Shown in pieces: positions 24,095-34,548 of a DNA stretch of 64,000 nt. The number at the start of each line of letters is the position of its first letter. Position 1 is the first letter of the stretch. The notes beneath the pieces are model-generated. The model did not search any database. It had not been told where the DNA came from and saw only the letters and a list, made by a program, of their open reading frames with translations. Made by a program: the position numbers and the translations under genes. This DNA is from Trachythela sp. YZ-2020 (taxonomy: Eukaryota > Cnidaria > Anthozoa > Malacalcyonacea > Clavulariidae): assembly GCA_016169945.1 (NCBI GenBank), contig JADLSH010000335.1, positions 558,001 through 622,000 on the forward strand, read 5' to 3'.

Positions 24095-27000
24095 TTATGA
24101 CCTAGTAAAGGCTTGTCCTTTGCAATAGGCTAACAAAAATACATTTTGAAAACCATCTGCACTTGACATATGGACAACTGGAAGCGTTATCTGCCTGCCA
24201 CACGCTCCAACAGAAGGGAAGCACACCGTGTGTTTGGGATTTCTCTGCTGGCATTCATGGTCAAACTTGACATAGATAGGGATTGTGTTGACCATATCTC
24301 TATGTTTTTGCCCGGTTAGCCATCCCATAACAGCTGCTGGAGTCATTTCTGGTGAGACGAACCTGAAATAATTTTGAAAATAACAATGTCAATTATTATC
24401 TTGCACTGGTTACAATTTAGGCAAATTGTTTTGGCCTAATTTGCATAAGCATTATTGTGGTCTGCTGTTAAAATTAATATACTTATTTTCACATACTTGT
24501 CATTACTTTGATCCTTAAAAAAGTCAATATCATCATCTTCATTGCCATCAGTGCAGTCCCAGGCCAATGCTTCTGCATATCCAGTAACCTTTGAATCTTC
24601 CATACTGAAGATGAAGTCTTGGAAATGGTCCATGACATGCTCTTCGGTGGAGCGGCGTGAGCTGCCTTCAGGGGAGTACTCTGGTGTGATTAAAGAAAAC
24701 AGATAGTCTGCATCTACTGGTTTCTGTTCGCCTAAGACAAACAAACTCCTGGCGGCAGGGATGCTTTGTTACTAGATCAGTCAAACCATACAACTCCATT
24801 CCATTTCTGATTTGCTTTATGACCAGGGACCTTCTGCTCAGCATGCTGACAACCATTGCTGCTACAATTGAATCTACATGGGTCTCATTGATTGGCCCAG
24901 TATAACCATGTTCAAGGATCAGGTCTGTGTGTTGTTTAACATCTTTCTTGATCTGCTGCAAAACATTTTGCTCGGCTGCTGTCAAATTATTCTCTAGATC
25001 TGTGCTTGCAGTAGTGAATTCTGTGTCCTTACCAGAAGCTAAACTATCATACACACATGGTGCTAAAAAGCAAGGAGCAGGTCCTCCCTGGGCCAAGCTT
25101 GCAGCAGCAATTTGTCCAATTGCTTGGTAGTTGCCCTTTTGGAGATCATTCGTAGAATAAAGAGGGCTTCCATCAGGAAAAAATTGTTTCTTTATATTTT
25201 CCATTGTGATGGCAAAAAATTCTTGTGCCAAGGCTCCGCTATCGATGCCATTTTCGCCAACAAATTTTACTCTTAGTAGATGCTCAGCAGGTACTTTTGA
25301 TGTTGCCCTTTGCCATAAAGTGAGGGCTCTATTTAATGATGTGCCACGTCTGATCACAATAAATAGAGAGTCACCAACAACAACCTTTTCGTTCAAGGCC
25401 TTCAGTACATCAACTCCATTGGTGATTGTCACTGATGAAGTGGTCTCATCTGATTTGGCAGTGCACACTGTTGACAGGTTATCATCATGAATAGGGCTCT
25501 CATAATCACATTGGTCATCATGAAACATTCTGGACAATTCCTCCTGCATAAACCATGACCCTTTATCATCACTGGTAGAGCAGGATTGTCCTAGATCTGA
25601 AGGTCCAGGTCTATCCTGCAAGGCAAAATGATTTTCAGGTTTTGCCTTTTTAACAGGTGACATTGTATAATTGTTATCACTGTTGTCAATGCCTCTTTTC
25701 CCCTCACTACAATCTCTTGCATCATGGTCATCACAAGTACAAAGAAATAGTGTTATTCTCTTGTAGTCTTTCAAAAGCTCTTCCTTGTATCGGTTGAGTG
25801 TGAAAAACTCCTTTGGTTTGGACCCCGGCACAAAAATGGCTTCCTGACCATCTTCAAGTAGAAGGGTATAGCTTTTACCATCTTCATAAAGATTTCTGTG
25901 GAAGTCTTGCCACTTTTCTGAAGCCTTGCTCAACAGTGTTTTGTAATTAGCAGTTTTGGGGACACGCAGGGCTAGTCTTTTTCCTCTCTTTTCCTTGAGA
26001 TTTTCCTCATTTGGGTCCCACTGCATTAACCCAATAGAGATTACGACTTCTTCATTGATATCTTTTCCTTTGTCATTCTTCTTTGATTTCCCCTTGCCCA
26101 ATTGACTCTTCTGTGGCTTTCCATCTTTTCCAGTTTTGTATTGGATAAATGATTTTATAGAAGCAGTGCCTGCAGGTCGGCCAAATGATTCTGTTTTTTC
26201 CCCAGGTTTCAGAAGCTCTATAAATTCAAAGAAACAGTTTTGAACCTGGTTAGGATATTTTTTAAAGCTGTATATCAAATAAAGAACCTGGTCTTGCTGA
26301 ACCTGGCAGGATAAAAAGGCTCTTCTCTGAATTAATCTTAAAGCCCCGGGGGTACTCCCTATAATGGACTATACGGGGATGATCGGCCCGAAAGGTCTAC
26401 ATATTCGCAAATTCTTCTTGTGCATTCAGCGCTGGGTATTTATTCCATTCGACTATTGGCTGTCATACATGTTAGATGTCTCATTCACCAGTAGTCTGGG
26501 CCTGTCTGGCACTAATCCAGTAAGCCAACCTCTTGCTGACACTGGCAGGTCACGGCCAGGGTTTATTACGTCCACAGTGGTTCTTTAACGTCCCCATTGG
26601 AGATGGGACCTCCATTAACGTGGTCATCCGAGCCACTAAGGAACCACAGGCAGGAACACATTTGTGGACTGAAAAAGCCGAACTTTACAGACTAAATCAG
26701 AACATCTTCCCTGTCTCGCATCAAAATAAAATTTGGACAGTAAACTAACTAGTTATGCACTTATCAATGTAAATCCCGTGGGGGTGAGGCCGGGACAAGG
26801 CAGGGGATTTGAACACAAGAGGCATCCCCTCCCTAAGAAATTTGACAACCAAGCTTGTCCCTTGGATGTGGTGGTTTGAATTTTTCAGCCTGCTCGCAGG
26901 TTAAACTTGGACTTGCGCATGTGTAGTAATGCGTACAATAGTAATGCTGGCTCAGAATGCAGCGTGGTTGCTAGCTAAAAATCCTAAAATTTGTTGCTAA

Positions 27001-28782
27001 CGTGGTTGATGCAAGACTCTTGGAACAGTATTTTGAGCCTGTTATAAAAGTTTAGTTTCTAAGGTAAGTTGTCTTATCGGAAAGAACGTTAAAAATTATA
27101 TACAGAACTTTGTTACTGTTTTCTCATATTGTGCTTAGTTTTTGAAATATTTTGACTGAAAGCAATGAAATGTCCACCATCTTGGATTAATTTTTGACAG
27201 TTATTAACTGTGGCAATTGACGTACACATACATATCCACAGAAATCCAAGATGGCAGACAGCTCATAATCGGTAAAAGTTTGTATTTATCATTTTAAAAG
27301 ATCTTTCAAATAAGACAATTTAAATTTCTATTGCTAATATACTTTTATAAATAAAATACCTTTTTGATATCCCCTGGGTGAGGAAATCACCTATAATTGA
27401 CCGGAATTTCCATCCCTACCTAGGGGAATTTGGTTGATTTTCCAGGGTTTTTTTTATATCCCCTGCCTTGTCCCGGCCTCTCCCCCCCTCACGGGATTTA
27501 CATTGATAATAAAGTGCATTACATGTCTATGTAGTTTGAAAAGGTATAATTTCCAGGGATTGTATCAGTTTCTACATGAGTGTATAATACTCTACCTTGG
27601 TTGAATTATTTATGCACCTATCAATGTTTTCCCCCTGGGGGGGAGGGCAGGCAACCCCAGGAGGTTTGACTACGTTGCTTGTTCCGGGACTCTGGATTTT
27701 GACAGATGCTAGCAGCTCAAGGGTGGGGAATTTTGAAAAACCGCCATTTTGGATATCCGCCATTTTTGATAAAAATCGAGAGGGCCTGGGAACAAACATC
27801 TGCGTTTGGAATATGGCGGCGAAAGAAAGTCAAGAATTTAAGGTATTTATAATCCACTTTTCTTTGTTCTTTTCTTTTAAATGGTGTCTTTCTAGAAGAA
27901 AAGCACTGAAGAGTCGAGTGAAATATATGCGCAACATGTCACCTTGCTGATCTTCCTGGATGTAAGGCAGATGTTGTGCCTTGGGTTGGGTGTGATGACT
28001 GCAAGACGTGGTTTCATAAACACTGTGTGAATACTGACATTGATGATTTACTGCAGTGGTTTAATTTTGTTCTTATTGTGTTAATTAAAAGTTTAAAAAA
28101 AATCGTTGATTAAAACTTTGTTTATAATTGTGATAAGGTTTGGGCCCAAAATGTTCACAGGGTGGGAATTTTGACTATTTGAGATTGCTCAGGGGTGGGG
28201 AAATTGACTTTTTTTAAATAGAAATGTCAAAATCCCTTGGGTTGCCCACACCCAGGGGGAAAACATTGATAGGTGCATTATTACTTCACCTTGGTTGCTT
28301 TAAGTATTTAATAAAACAAAATTAATTTTGATGTCATATCTATCGAATAACTTAGTATAAAGCACAGCCACATAGACCCTGATGAATATTAAAGTAAAGC
28401 TAATTCCCATATAAACACACTCCCGGCAAGATGGCGGTGCGCGTTTTTATATATATAAATCTTGAAAAGGTCGACTAATTATTGCCTGTCATTTAGTTCG
28501 TGAGTTATGGTTGAAAACACAATTTGGTCGCTATTTATACTTCACTGAGTTGGGCGCTAATTTGGGTGCTAACTTCACTTCGGTATAAACCAGTATAAAC
28601 GTATAAACTGTGGTATAAATTAATAAAATTATAAACTCATATTATTTATAAACTATTATTACTAAAGTACTGAAAAATAAGACTTCCATACCTTCTTGAC
28701 AACTTTTGCTGATATTATAACCACAATCCGAACAAAAGCTGCCAGTGTCTTGACAATGATGTCCACAGTTTGAACAAAACAT
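24095..28782 (-). CDS. Zinc-ribbon plus HECT-like E3 ligase gene carried by the transposon
   Basis: Minus-strand exons. First exon 28692-28782: MFCSNCGHHCQDTGSFCSDC, a CxxC-x(10)-CxxC zinc ribbon, donor GTATGG, phase 1. Long exon about 24497 to 26278 or a little further upstream. Last exon 24095-24362. The last intron (24363-24496) has GT/AG ends and is phase 2. The middle carries VVISIGLMQWDPNEEN and SKPKEFFTLNRYKEELLKDY, an N-terminal domain I associate with G2E3-like proteins of invertebrates and fish. A HECT-like lobe follows (LLRVKFVGENGIDSGALAQE, then FFPDGSPLYSTN), and a C-terminal GACGRQITLP retains the position of the catalytic cysteine. A one-base shift near 24750 interrupts the long exon. 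The join from the first to the long exon is unresolved; MITEs lie between. The predicted role is ubiquitin transfer, but why a transposon needs it is unknown. Confidence 0.75.
26340..26763. other. Intron-like sequence containing a GGGGGTACTCCC motif
   Basis: Begins with CCCCGGGGGTACTCCCTATA, a motif I associate with abundant dispersed repeats in cnidarian genomes. No matching right end was found. The rest has no gene. Confidence 0.4.
26764..27506. mobile_element. Non-autonomous TIR element 1 nested in the IS3EU-like transposon
   Basis: Termini TCAATGTAAATCCCGTG on the left and its complement on the right, flanked by TA on both sides (26762-26763 and 27507-27508). Imperfect complementarity continues through GAGGCCGGGACAAGGCAGGG, giving TIRs of about 50 bases. 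It is a relative of element 2 just downstream. No protein recognised inside. Confidence 0.8.
27621..28269. mobile_element. Non-autonomous TIR element 2, with a captured PHD-finger fragment
   Basis: Inverted termini starting TCAATGTTTTCCCCCTGGG, flanked by TA and by the wider palindrome TGCACCTA...TAGGTGCA. The outer part of the terminus is shared with element 1, so the two are one family. The interior carries host-like exon sequence (see 27813-28077). Confidence 0.82.
27813..28077 (+). pseudogene. PHD-finger exon fragment captured in a MITE
   Basis: At about 27813-27842 an ATG reads MAAKESQEFK and ends at a GT donor. After about 55 bases, an AG-preceded segment leads, with a two-base shift, into CATCHLADLPGCKADVVPWV, then GCDDCKTWFHKHCVNTD (about 27932-28060). 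The CxxC-x-W-x-GCDxCxxWxHxxC spacing is that of a PHD zinc finger. The final zinc pair is absent and stops follow. It looks like the start of a gene (first exon, intron, second exon) taken up by the element, not a functional gene. Confidence 0.72.
28270..28691. other. Intronic sequence of the HECT-like gene
   Basis: AT-rich sequence between nested element 2 and the zinc-ribbon exon. No further exon recognised with confidence. Confidence 0.45.
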
Positions 28783-28939
28783 AGTGGATTACATTTTTGC
28801 TGCAGTTCACGTGTTTTGTTGTCGAACAGAGCAGAAGAGAGGAGGCGGCGTAATTTCACAACAACAGTGTATCTTCTCGGAAAAATCGGACTTCCGCCGG
28901 CCGTGAGATCCACTTCCGCCGTGACTTTCGACGCAGTTG

Positions 28940-29160
28940 TGCCGTGAGTTCGTTGAGTTTTGCCGTGAGTTCGTTGTGTTTTGCCGTGAGTTCGTTGAGT
29001 TTTGCCGTGAGTTCGTTGAGTTTTGCCGTGAGTTCGTTGTGTTTTGCCGTGAGTTCGTTGAGTTTTGCCGTGAGTTCGTTGAGTTTTGCCGTGAGTTCGT
29101 TGTGTTTTGCCGTGAGTTCGTTGAGTTTTGCCGTGAGTTCGTTGTGTTTTGCCGTGAGTC
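28940..29160 (-). repeat. Right subterminal array of 21-bp repeats (11 units)
   Basis: Eleven units of the same 21-bp sequence as the left array, in inverted orientation, ending about 33 bases from the right TIR end. The left array has seven, so the two ends have expanded or contracted independently. The long open frames across it are repeat artefacts. Confidence 0.93.
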
Positions 29161-29218
29161 TTTATTTTGCCGTGACCCTTGTGGGCCACCGTAGCAAATA
29201 AATTATCTAGTAATGTAT

Positions 29219-30180
29219 CTAAAGCCCGAGACTTTCGGTAACTTGCAGTCTGTTCTTAACACTTTCGTGAACATACATGTCCTTTGCGATATCGGTTTTC
29301 CACCGCCCGTGTAGTTTTAGAAGTCGTTCTGCAACACACCCATTATTAGCTGCTGCGGTGGCTCCGCCCGATCTCAAACTATGTAGACCATATTTCTTCT
29401 CGTCGTATCCACATCCTTGTAAACATTCTTTAAATATTTCCCTGCATCTTGTGTAAGAAAGTCTTGTGCCATATAGTTTGAACATATCGGAAGACCTAAA
29501 AAATCTCAAAGGTCTAAAAATAGGTAAGTTCGGTTCAGAACTGGCACTCGCAGCCTCGATATATCGTTGTAAAACGTCAACTGGACAGTACTTATTGCCC
29601 AATTTCTTTATGTATACGTAATTTCCTTCCCTATATACATCGTTTTTAGCGGTGGGTACAAGTATGCGCACATGATCGTGTTCATAATGAATGTGACTGG
29701 TCATTATATTCGCCAATTCGCTATATCGAAAAATCCGCTAAAGCCAATACTGCATATACAAGCTATTCTCAGGTCTTTCAGACTGGCGTGTGGAAGTGCG
29801 TGTTTTTCTATAATCTTTTGTATGATTTCGGCTGTTATTGGTTCTTTCTTATTTATAGGCTGCAATTTCGATCTTTTAGCAGTTTCTAGGATATTCCGAC
29901 AGATTGGAGTATCCAGAGGATTTTCAATTTGATATGGTACAAATGTATGCAGCCACTTCAATGCTGCATGAGCAGCGACAACATTTGCATAAGATTTCGA
30001 TTCATCGTGTCTTTTATACAGGTAAATAGCTGCCGTTGATACAGGTATTGGTATAATTATCCTACCAAAAGCCGTTACATTCCACTTTAGAAACTTACGA
30101 ATTTCTTGTAGATATTTTCTGGAAGTAGAATCCGCTCTTGATTTTATGAGAAAATCTACAAAACCTTGGTTTCAGGTTTC
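29219..30180 (-). pseudogene. DIRS-type tyrosine recombinase
   Basis: C-terminal gene of the DIRS-like element. The catalytic Arg region (CSIGFSGFFRYSELANI) is interrupted by a one-base deletion in a T run near 29728; the rest is open from about 29716 to 29219. The HxLR box reads YGLHSLRSGGATAAA, and the second His/Trp and Tyr box reads LKLHGRWKTDIAKDMYV. Upstream (29704-29961) is the N-terminal helical DNA-binding part (NPLDTPICRNILETAKR). This enzyme would circularise and integrate the element. Apart from the single frameshift the catalytic residues R-H-R-H-Y appear retained. Confidence 0.87.
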
Positions 30181-30501
30181 ACATTCCTGGGAACATTTTT
30201 CCACTCTGCACACTCGTTTAACATCTAATTGAGACAAACAAATGAAACAATATCATAAAACAATTAATGCAAACAAATGCCATAGAAAATAAAGTCCTGA
30301 TACATATTGCAGCGACCAACGTCATAAAACAAATTTATATTGCAATTCATTTAGGCCAGTGCCTATTAATATTATACGCATTTTAACATTATTACACACT
30401 TGAATCAGGCCAGCGCCATTAATTAATTGGAACAGAGCCAGCGCCCTTAAAACATATTACATCGGCCAGCGCCGTCCATAACTTAATCGTTTAGCACAAT
30501 T
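30181..30501. other. Spacer between RNase H and tyrosine recombinase frames
   Basis: Low-complexity sequence in which the word GCCAGCGCC recurs about every 40-60 bases (30357, 30409, 30440, 30465). No protein. It may be part of an internal complementary or regulatory region of the DIRS element, which is not proven. Confidence 0.5.
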
Positions 30502-31475
30502 TTATTTGTGAGAAAAATCCATTCTAAGGGCTAAAATTTCTCCATAAAAGCGTTCCGATCCGAGCAATGAATTGGTATTTTTCCCGTGTGTTAATACTTC
30601 TCTGCCACTAAAGACTTTATAGTCGACTATGAAATTAGCTAAATGTCTCGATATGACTGGCCAGAAATATGACGAAGGCCAAAACGGAACAATAACTGTT
30701 GCTTTCGCCTCTTGATTTTGTAGATAGTGCAAAGCTCTGGCGATAAGGCAAATTGGTGGAACTACAAGGCAGTTCTCTCCTATTATATTTTGGACGAAAA
30801 AATCCACTCCTGTGCAACCCGGATTCCAATGCCACGAAAAGAACCTTGGGATTTTTGTATTGTAGTAATTCGCAAAACAATCTATCGTGTGAGGGCCCCA
30901 TACTTCCTCCACTTGATCGAAACACTCTTTCGTAATCTGCCAATCATCTATATCAATGAGCCTACTTATGTAATCGGCTCTTTGTATCTCAGTACGTGGA
31001 ATCCACTCGATTTCAAATTCAATTTTATGATCTAGACAGAGCTTGTAAATTCTAATTGCTATGTTGTGTAAATCTTTTCTCATGCTACCGACTCGAGCAA
31101 TGCTACATGCTGTCTGGCTATCTGAAAACCACTTGACGTAAGCGTGATTTAATAATGGAATAAACGATTCCAAGGCATATTCGATTGCTGAAAGTTCTCT
31201 CCAAGTGGAGCTACGTTGACTTTCTTCATTTGTCCAATGCTTATGGCAAATTTGTTCACCATTTAACGACATATGTGCTCACAACCCGACGCGCTTGCGT
31301 CTGAATAAACAACGTAATGTGACTGAGTTCTAGCCTGAACCAGTTCCCTTGAATTCAATTGTTTTAAATTGCTTTCCCAAAACTCAATTTCTCTTATGCA
31401 GTAATCATCCATACTAAACTTCAAATCCCAACCGCTAGCTGCGGCTACTGACATGCTGCAATGTCGAATCATTAT
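30502..31475 (-). pseudogene. DIRS RNase H domain
   Basis: Continuation of the RT polyprotein in two overlapping frames. The first (31263-31472) ends in YVVYSDASASG, the first catalytic Asp block. The second (30502-31272) has TWRELSAIEYALESF (Glu block), KWFSDSQTACSIAR (second Asp) and a C-terminal DIRS-specific extension (GPHTIDCFANYYNTKIPRFF). A frameshift at about 31270 separates them. The order after RT is the DIRS order. Confidence 0.85.
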
Positions 31476-32670
31476 TTGACATACGTTTCGTGTAACTGCA
31501 CTAGTGGAAATAATCTTTCCTGTAAACGAAGCGAGTTCTCTGGCGGATATGTAAAATTTTGCGATTTCAAAACTGGATGGTTTGAAAAATGCTTGCTACC
31601 CGGCGTTCGGTGATAGAAATTATGCCACTTAAAGAATTCCAGATCAGGCCAAGCCAAACTATTTCTTGGCACGGTTGCCAGATAGACTTTTCTTCGTTTG
31701 CAACTAAACCAGCATGATTAATATCTGCTCTAATTTTTGTCGATAAATTCAAGCAGTCATCGTAATTGCCTTCTGTTAACCACCCGTCGTCCAGGCATAA
31801 AGCTACATTCGTACCCTGGCTTCTCCAATACTTTTCTAACGGTTTCATACATTTTGTAAATACGAAAGGTGCAGTTGATAAACCAAATGGTAAGACAGTA
31901 AACTGGTAATATGTAAATGTTTTATCTGCAGGGCTCTTCCAAGCAAACCCTAGGAATGTTTGGGAAACAGGATGAATATCGATATGATGATACCCACTTT
32001 TCAGGTCGAAAGAAATCATATAGCTTTCTTTCTGAAAATAAGTCAATGCAGTTTTCCAATCTTCATATTTAATGTTTTGTTTTCGTACGTAATTGTTCAC
32101 ATGCCTTAAATCCAGAATAAGTCGTAATTTTCCAGATGGTTGAACTGACACAGACAATGGATTAACGACTTGCGGCATGGCTTTTGTTTTAATTATCCTG
32201 TTGGATTGTAGTAATTCTAAAATCGCTTTCTGTACAAAATCTTCATGTCGTAAAGCTGACTTATTGTTTCGTAAACAAACACCTGGTGGAATTTCTATGA
32301 ATGGTATTTTGTACCCTTCTTGAATAACCGAGAGAACGAAATCTGACGCGCCAATATTTTCCCAAAACGTAACATGTCTTTTTAACCTACCCTTTACTGA
32401 AGGGGCTACAACTGTTTCTAATTCACACTCATATTTATTTTCTGATACCTGATAAATCCACTCTTTGGGGTTGTCACTATAAGCTGGATCGTCCGTTTGT
32501 GCTTCCAACTGAACCTGCTCCTCCTGATCTGTTATCATGTGTGGGATTGGCAAATGTGAAGCCACTTCTGTTAGACCGATAACTGACTGGCCACGATGCT
32601 CTGCAATTTCTTGCCCAATGCCCAAGACGTTGGCATCTATAACATCGTTTTTCTTGACCAAATTCTGCAC
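31476..32670 (-). pseudogene. DIRS reverse transcriptase
   Basis: Shows the template-binding block LRLILDLRHVNNYVRKQN, motif A MISFDLKSGYHHIDIHP, FTVLPFGLSTAPFVFTK, and the catalytic box with CLDDGW where many families have YxDD; an xLDDG form is usual in DIRS elements. The frame (1,104 bases) ends at 31567 and resumes in another frame (31472-31672), so it has at least one shift. An N-terminal 120 residues precede the RT. No Gag was found upstream. Confidence 0.88.
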
Positions 32671-32892
32671 GGCCTAATAATAATAAAAATATATACAGTA
32701 TCGGACAATTTCGCGTTTCGAAACTCGGGTGGGTCTGTGGGTGGGCATTGTTGGTGTATTGAGAGAGTGCCCGTGTGCTTTCAAACGAGGATTTATCTAT
32801 CTAGCATTAACCAATTAAATCTAGTCTTTTGAAATTACAAATGCGTGATGTCCTATAATGCAAATTTGTAGGCATACCGTAAGAAAATACAT

Positions 32893-34548
32893 AATCACTC
32901 GGCAAAATTTCATTTACACCCCCCCCCCCAATAAAACAGGACTAGCGCCGCCCCCGTTTGCGCCATTGGTATAGTTTAAAACTGTAATTGGAGTAAAATT
33001 TGAGGGAAAATAACGACTCCTGCGTTTCTTCGACACCCGGAACACTCTACGTCATAATATGACGAAAAAATTCCAAGTATCTGAGCCAATCTTCTGTTCG
33101 ACGGTTCTTGGTGTACGCCCGGTGTTCATGTTTCACTAAACGGCCTCGGTGCGGCCTTCAATGGTATGGCACAAACCTTCGATGTTGCTGCCTCAACGAG
33201 GGGCAGACAGCCTGTCCATTCAGGTACCCACCATGTACTCTCCGGTACACAAGACTTGGTTACTGTTCTGGTATCAATATATTCCTTGTGTGATTTAAAT
33301 GCTACGGAAACCGTCGTTCATGCTGTAGTCGTTCACAGCACAGCTGTCCGCCATGTTGTATGCACGTTTTACATCGTATCCTTGCCTCTAAGTTGTTCCA
33401 ATCCTCAAGGTAACTTTATTGTGTATCGGTGTATAATAGAGTATAGTATTACTCGTCAATTTCTTCAAAATCAAACAGTTTAGTGTGCATGCTCGCATGT
33501 ATCAATTGCACCTTCGATTAAATTTACAGACCACGCTTAATTAAAAACATGATGTCCTTTGCTTTGTTAATTTCACGGTGATCTTTAATTTTTAACCCGT
33601 TCCTATTTACGGGCAAAATATTGATAATTTGCCCAAGAAAATTATGTGTACATGTCCACAACAATTGTAAGAAGATAAATATATTTTTCAGTAGATTTAT
33701 ATTTATGTGATACATGTACTATACGTTACCGGCAATAAAAAAATTTTCTTTTGAACGGAAATTTTCTTTTGAACGGAAATTTTTACAAAATATGAAAGAA
33801 TATAAATATAATATAGATATATTCGAAGTAAAATGAAGGAAAATTGATTTTGAAGGAAATATGAAGAAAATTTCAGAAAAAAATATGGCGTCAAGAACTT
33901 ATAATACTTGAACAAAAGAAAAACAGATAAATTTGATCTGACATTGAAGTTAGTGAGACGAGCGTCGATTTACTTTTAATACAAGGCTTAAGAAAGGGAA
34001 GGTTTTTCATCGGAACAGTTGAATGTAAGTTAGCTTTACAGTCTAAACCGTTTGTGTTTGATAACTGTACAGAAGTGTTTCGTCAATACATTAAGTTATA
34101 TACATAATATACATGTAAGGCTACTGGTGAAGAGATTTACAGTTACTGCATGGCTTACAAAGGGACTTCAGTGCCTATTCGAGGGTATGGTGTCATTTAT
34201 ACCTAATTGGCTTAATACCTTTTGCTATAATAGTATAACATAACACATCTCATAAAAAGGCAACTGTAACTGCTTGTTATAGGAACTACTACTACAAAGA
34301 CTGTTATAGTTATACCCAAAAAGAACTTGGTTAGGTGCCATCGGCAAATGGATTTCGTCTTGCAATCGCAGACAGAGAGAGGAAGCAGGATTACAAAATA
34401 ACTGGGACGAAAACTGACTTTTTCTGTCTAAAAAGACATTGACCGGTCCGCCATGGGTAGGAGGGGGGGGGGGGGGGTTAAAGTAATCGTGAAACAAATC
34501 GCGGGACAAAATGTATTTCTTGACGGTTCCTTGTGACATTCAGCTACC
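32893..34548 (+). repeat. Segmental duplication copy A, block 3
   Basis: Matches 57266-58882 from AATCACTCGG to CAGCTACC. It contains homopolymer runs (poly-C near 32920, poly-G near 34465) and no convincing gene. A cysteine-rich frame near 33108-33293 is open in both copies but gained amino-acid changes and is probably not coding. Confidence 0.92.

Larger units (their letters stand above)
21386..29193 (+). mobile_element. IS3EU-like DNA transposon, 7.8 kb, with TIRs and 6-bp target duplication
   Basis: The left terminus starts TACGGTGGCCCACAAGGGTC and the right terminus is its exact reverse complement; the inverted match continues through the AAAATAAAGACTCACGG stretch into subterminal repeat arrays. 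GCAAAT flanks both sides (21380-21385 and 29194-29199), a perfect 6-bp target duplication. Inside are an IS3/retrovirus-like integrase on the plus strand and a zinc-ribbon/HECT-like gene on the minus strand, convergent. From memory, 6-bp target duplications, TA-Y-GG-type termini and an IS3-like catalytic core characterise the IS3EU superfamily. The assignment is by that memory, not by search. At least two smaller elements are nested at 26.7-28.3 kb. Confidence 0.85.
21186..32892 (-). mobile_element. DIRS-like retrotransposon insertion, itself split by an IS3EU-like transposon
   Basis: Comparison with the uninterrupted copy B (57261-57275, TACAA directly followed by AATCACT) shows that everything between 21186 and 32892 was inserted here. 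Removing the nested transposon and one 6-bp repeat leaves about 3.9 kb, a plausible size for a truncated DIRS element. No target-site duplication is visible, as expected for tyrosine-recombinase integration. The minus-strand gene order RT, RNase H, tyrosine recombinase is the DIRS order. A Gag region is missing, since only about 220 bases precede the RT frame. Inverted or split terminal repeats could not be identified by eye. Confidence 0.75.

Noticed and set aside
24927..25490. Plus-strand frames inside the HECT-like gene
   Set aside because: They are antisense shadows of the well-supported minus-strand exon.
28662..29201. Long repetitive open frames across the 21-bp arrays on both strands
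   Set aside because: They exist because 21 is divisible by three and the unit has no stop in any used frame. The array is DNA-level repeat, not a protein-coding gene.
30727..31035. Plus-strand frames in the DIRS RNase H region
   Set aside because: Antisense shadows of the RNase H coding strand.
33108..33483. Cysteine-rich frame conserved between duplication copies A and B
   Set aside because: The few differences change amino acids, two frames are open over the same DNA, and there is no start context or splice structure.
34459..34479. Poly-G run (and poly-C near 32920) as functional G-quadruplex sites
   Set aside because: Single homopolymer runs of variable length, shortened or lost in copy B; no evidence of function.
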